Source: FW021-bin31 sp036278455 | GTDB taxonomy: Bacteria > Bacteroidota > Bacteroidia > Chitinophagales > Chitinophagaceae | Length of the DNA stretch: 7,333 nucleotides | Reading direction: 5' to 3' | NCBI GenBank assembly: GCA_036278455.1 | Contig: DASULB010000001.1 | Coordinates: 1-7,333, forward strand | Shown: one piece after another, positions 5,963-7,333 of the stretch | Layout: every line of letters begins with the position of its first letter | How positions within the stretch are numbered: position 1 is the first letter of the stretch | Program-made: the position numbers and the translations under genes | The notes under the pieces: generated by a model | What the model saw: the letters and a program-made list of their open reading frames with translations, nothing else | What the model was told of the DNA's origin: nothing | Databases searched by the model: none

Positions 5963-7333
5963 TCAATGCTTTACAATCAAAAGCTTGCGGGTCTCCGTTT
6001 GTTGCTGCACGAAATTATACATGCCGATCGTCTCCCCGGCGATCCTTTCCATCAGCTCAACAGTGAGCGCATCACCGTCCTGGGCCCGGGGAAAGGTGTC
6101 CAGGATCGCCCTGGCCTCCCGTACCATGACATCTGCAGGGCGCCACTGGATGTGACCTTCGCTTTGACCCCTTTCAAAGGCGTTTTCCACAGGTTGCAGC
6201 ATCTCTTCCATAAGGGATCCGTAGGTACCTGCGGCGGAAAAGGCCATGCTGCGCGGCGGGCTTTTCAATTGCTGGTTCAACGTATTGATCAGCCGGGTGA
6301 TACGGATGTTATGGCCTGCAATAATGTAAAATTGTTCCAGCTGCCGATGTTCATGTTCCGGCTCCTGCTCCATGCGCCGCAAAGAAAGGAATGCATTATT
6401 ATTGGTCATTTCCGCTTCGCGCCGAAACCGGATGTATTCATCAAAGACCGGTCGCTTCCCCTTTTCCAGGGTAGCCAGGATCATTTTGAGGTACTGTCTG
6501 TTAGCCTGAACAGCTCCAGCCATGAGGGTAGGAAAGCGGAATCGCTCCCATAAAGGCCAGAAGGCATAGCCACCCAGCAGCGCCAGGCCACACCCTGCCA
6601 ATGTATTGATGATCCTGATGCCACCCAGTTGCCAGGTGACGGGCTCCAGCAGATGAAAAAGCGCGATCACCATGACAGTGATAAAAAAGGCGGCCACGCC
6701 ATAATTTCTTGGTATAAAATAAGTCATCAGCAGCGTACAGGCGACAACGATGGCAATGTTGACCGCCAGGGGAAATGGGATCAGAAACAACAGCGACCCG
6801 GTGATGGCCCCCAGGACGGTTCCCTTGGTTCTGTTGAATGCCTTGGTCATGGTGGCGCCATACTCGGGTTGCAAGACGATCATGGTGGTCATGGCGATCC
6901 AGTAGCCATGCGGGATATGAAAAATTTTATAAAGCGCGATGCCGATCCCCATGCCCAGCGCCAGGCGCAGGGAAAAACGGAAGGTGAAAGAGCGGGAATT
7001 GAATTCAAATTTCACCAGGGGGATCCGTTGCGGAACGGTCATCCCGGTCAGCAGATTATGCAGGAAAAAAGTCACTTTCCCCGGCCGCCCTGTGGCCTGC
7101 TCCAAAATGGACAGGGCCTGTTCAAAATGGCGGAGCAGCTCATCAAGGGCGGCCCCCAGTTGGAGGCCCTGGGCATAAAGGGATTCATCCTGCAGGTTTT
7201 TTTTCAGCAGGGACAGACTTTGCTTTACCCTTTCAATAGCGATGCGCACCGTATAAATATCTTCTCCCTTGTGTGTCACAATGCTGATGGCGATGCGCTG
7301 CGCTGTCAGGCGCATATTATCCAGGGCGTAATG
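5963..7333 (-). CDS. FUSC/YccS-type inner membrane protein, C-terminal part (5' end beyond window)
   Basis: The frame is open to the right edge (HYALDN precedes the first internal Met at 7315), so the gene starts outside. About 456 residues are visible. Counted from that Met, residues 1-75 are a helical, charged cytosolic stretch. Residues about 113-255 contain a cluster of five or six membrane helices with the FUSC_2-like block GYWIAMTTMIVLQPEYGAT (137-155), followed by KAFNRTKGTVLGA (158-170). The remaining 190 residues are helical and cytosolic, with many Arg, Glu and Gln. The YccS/FUSC family is usually near 700 residues, with a first membrane cluster before the part seen here, so roughly 250 residues are missing. 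The family includes fusaric acid resistance and aromatic acid efflux proteins, but most members have no proven substrate. It converges on the plus-strand unknown gene with a 25-bp gap. There is no sign of frameshift or decay in the visible part. Confidence 0.85.
   Translation of the reverse strand, partial: HYALDNMRLTAQRIAISIVTHKGEDIYTVRIAIERVKQSLSLLKKNLQDESLYAQGLQLGAALDELLRHFEQALSILEQATGRPGKVTFFLHNLLTGMTVPQRIPLVKFEFNSRSFTFRFSLRLALGMGIGIALYKIFHIPHGYWIAMTTMIVLQPEYGATMTKAFNRTKGTVLGAITGSLLFLIPFPLAVNIAIVVACTLLMTYFIPRNYGVAAFFITVMVIALFHLLEPVTWQLGGIRIINTLAGCGLALLGGYAFWPLWERFRFPTLMAGAVQANRQYLKMILATLEKGKRPVFDEYIRFRREAEMTNNNAFLSLRRMEQEPEHEHRQLEQFYIIAGHNIRITRLINTLNQQLKSPPRSMAFSAAGTYGSLMEEMLQPVENAFERGQSEGHIQWRPADVMVREARAILDTFPRAQDGDALTVELMERIAGETIGMYNFVQQQTETRKLLIVKH

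Noticed and set aside
5882..6553. A 223-codon plus-strand open frame inside the FUSC gene
   Set aside because: It is antisense to the FUSC coding sequence, which has coherent membrane helices; the plus frame overlaps the end of the 5314 gene and has no domain character.
1..7333. CRISPR arrays, insertion sequences, tRNA or rRNA genes, toxin-antitoxin or defence modules
   Set aside because: No repeat-spacer pattern, transposase motif, tRNA-like fold or defence protein signature was seen; nearly all of the window is accounted for by the six genes.

Overview
The window looks like a chromosomal piece from a Bacteroidota bacterium, most likely a Chitinophaga-like member of the Chitinophagaceae. 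This rests on base composition near 50% GC, mostly weak Shine-Dalgarno sites, a TAnnTTTG-type -7 promoter element upstream of the main operon, and the style of the proteins. It is an inference from memory of these families, not a database result. No RNA gene, mobile element, CRISPR array or prophage feature was seen.

The left two thirds (69-4928, minus strand) is a four-gene operon that reads as a complete catabolic route for trans-4-hydroxy-L-proline, the abundant imino acid of collagen and plant cell-wall glycoproteins. In transcription order it encodes a DapA-superfamily aldolase/deaminase (4011-4928), an alpha-ketoglutarate semialdehyde dehydrogenase (2515-3999), a proline-racemase-family 4-hydroxyproline 2-epimerase (1430-2476) and a DadA-like FAD amine dehydrogenase (69-1328). 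In pathway order, the epimerase makes cis-4-hydroxy-D-proline. The flavoenzyme oxidises it to 1-pyrroline-4-hydroxy-2-carboxylate. The DapA-like enzyme deaminates and dehydrates that to alpha-ketoglutarate semialdehyde, and the aldehyde dehydrogenase yields alpha-ketoglutarate for the TCA cycle. Intergenic gaps are 11, 38 and 101 nt. No transporter or regulator gene lies in the window.

The 385-bp region 4929-5313 separates the operon from a divergent gene. Its left part carries a TAnnTTTG-like element (minus strand), a perfect 10-bp palindrome where the -33 element would be, and an exact 6-bp direct repeat spaced 21 bp further upstream. This layout would suit an activator-dependent promoter, but it is not proven. 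The rest of the gap holds only a small inverted repeat.

The right third has a 207-residue membrane-anchored protein of unknown function (5314-5937, plus). It is convergent with a FUSC/YccS-type membrane protein (5963 to the window end, minus) whose N-terminus lies beyond the right edge. Neither has an evident link to hydroxyproline use.
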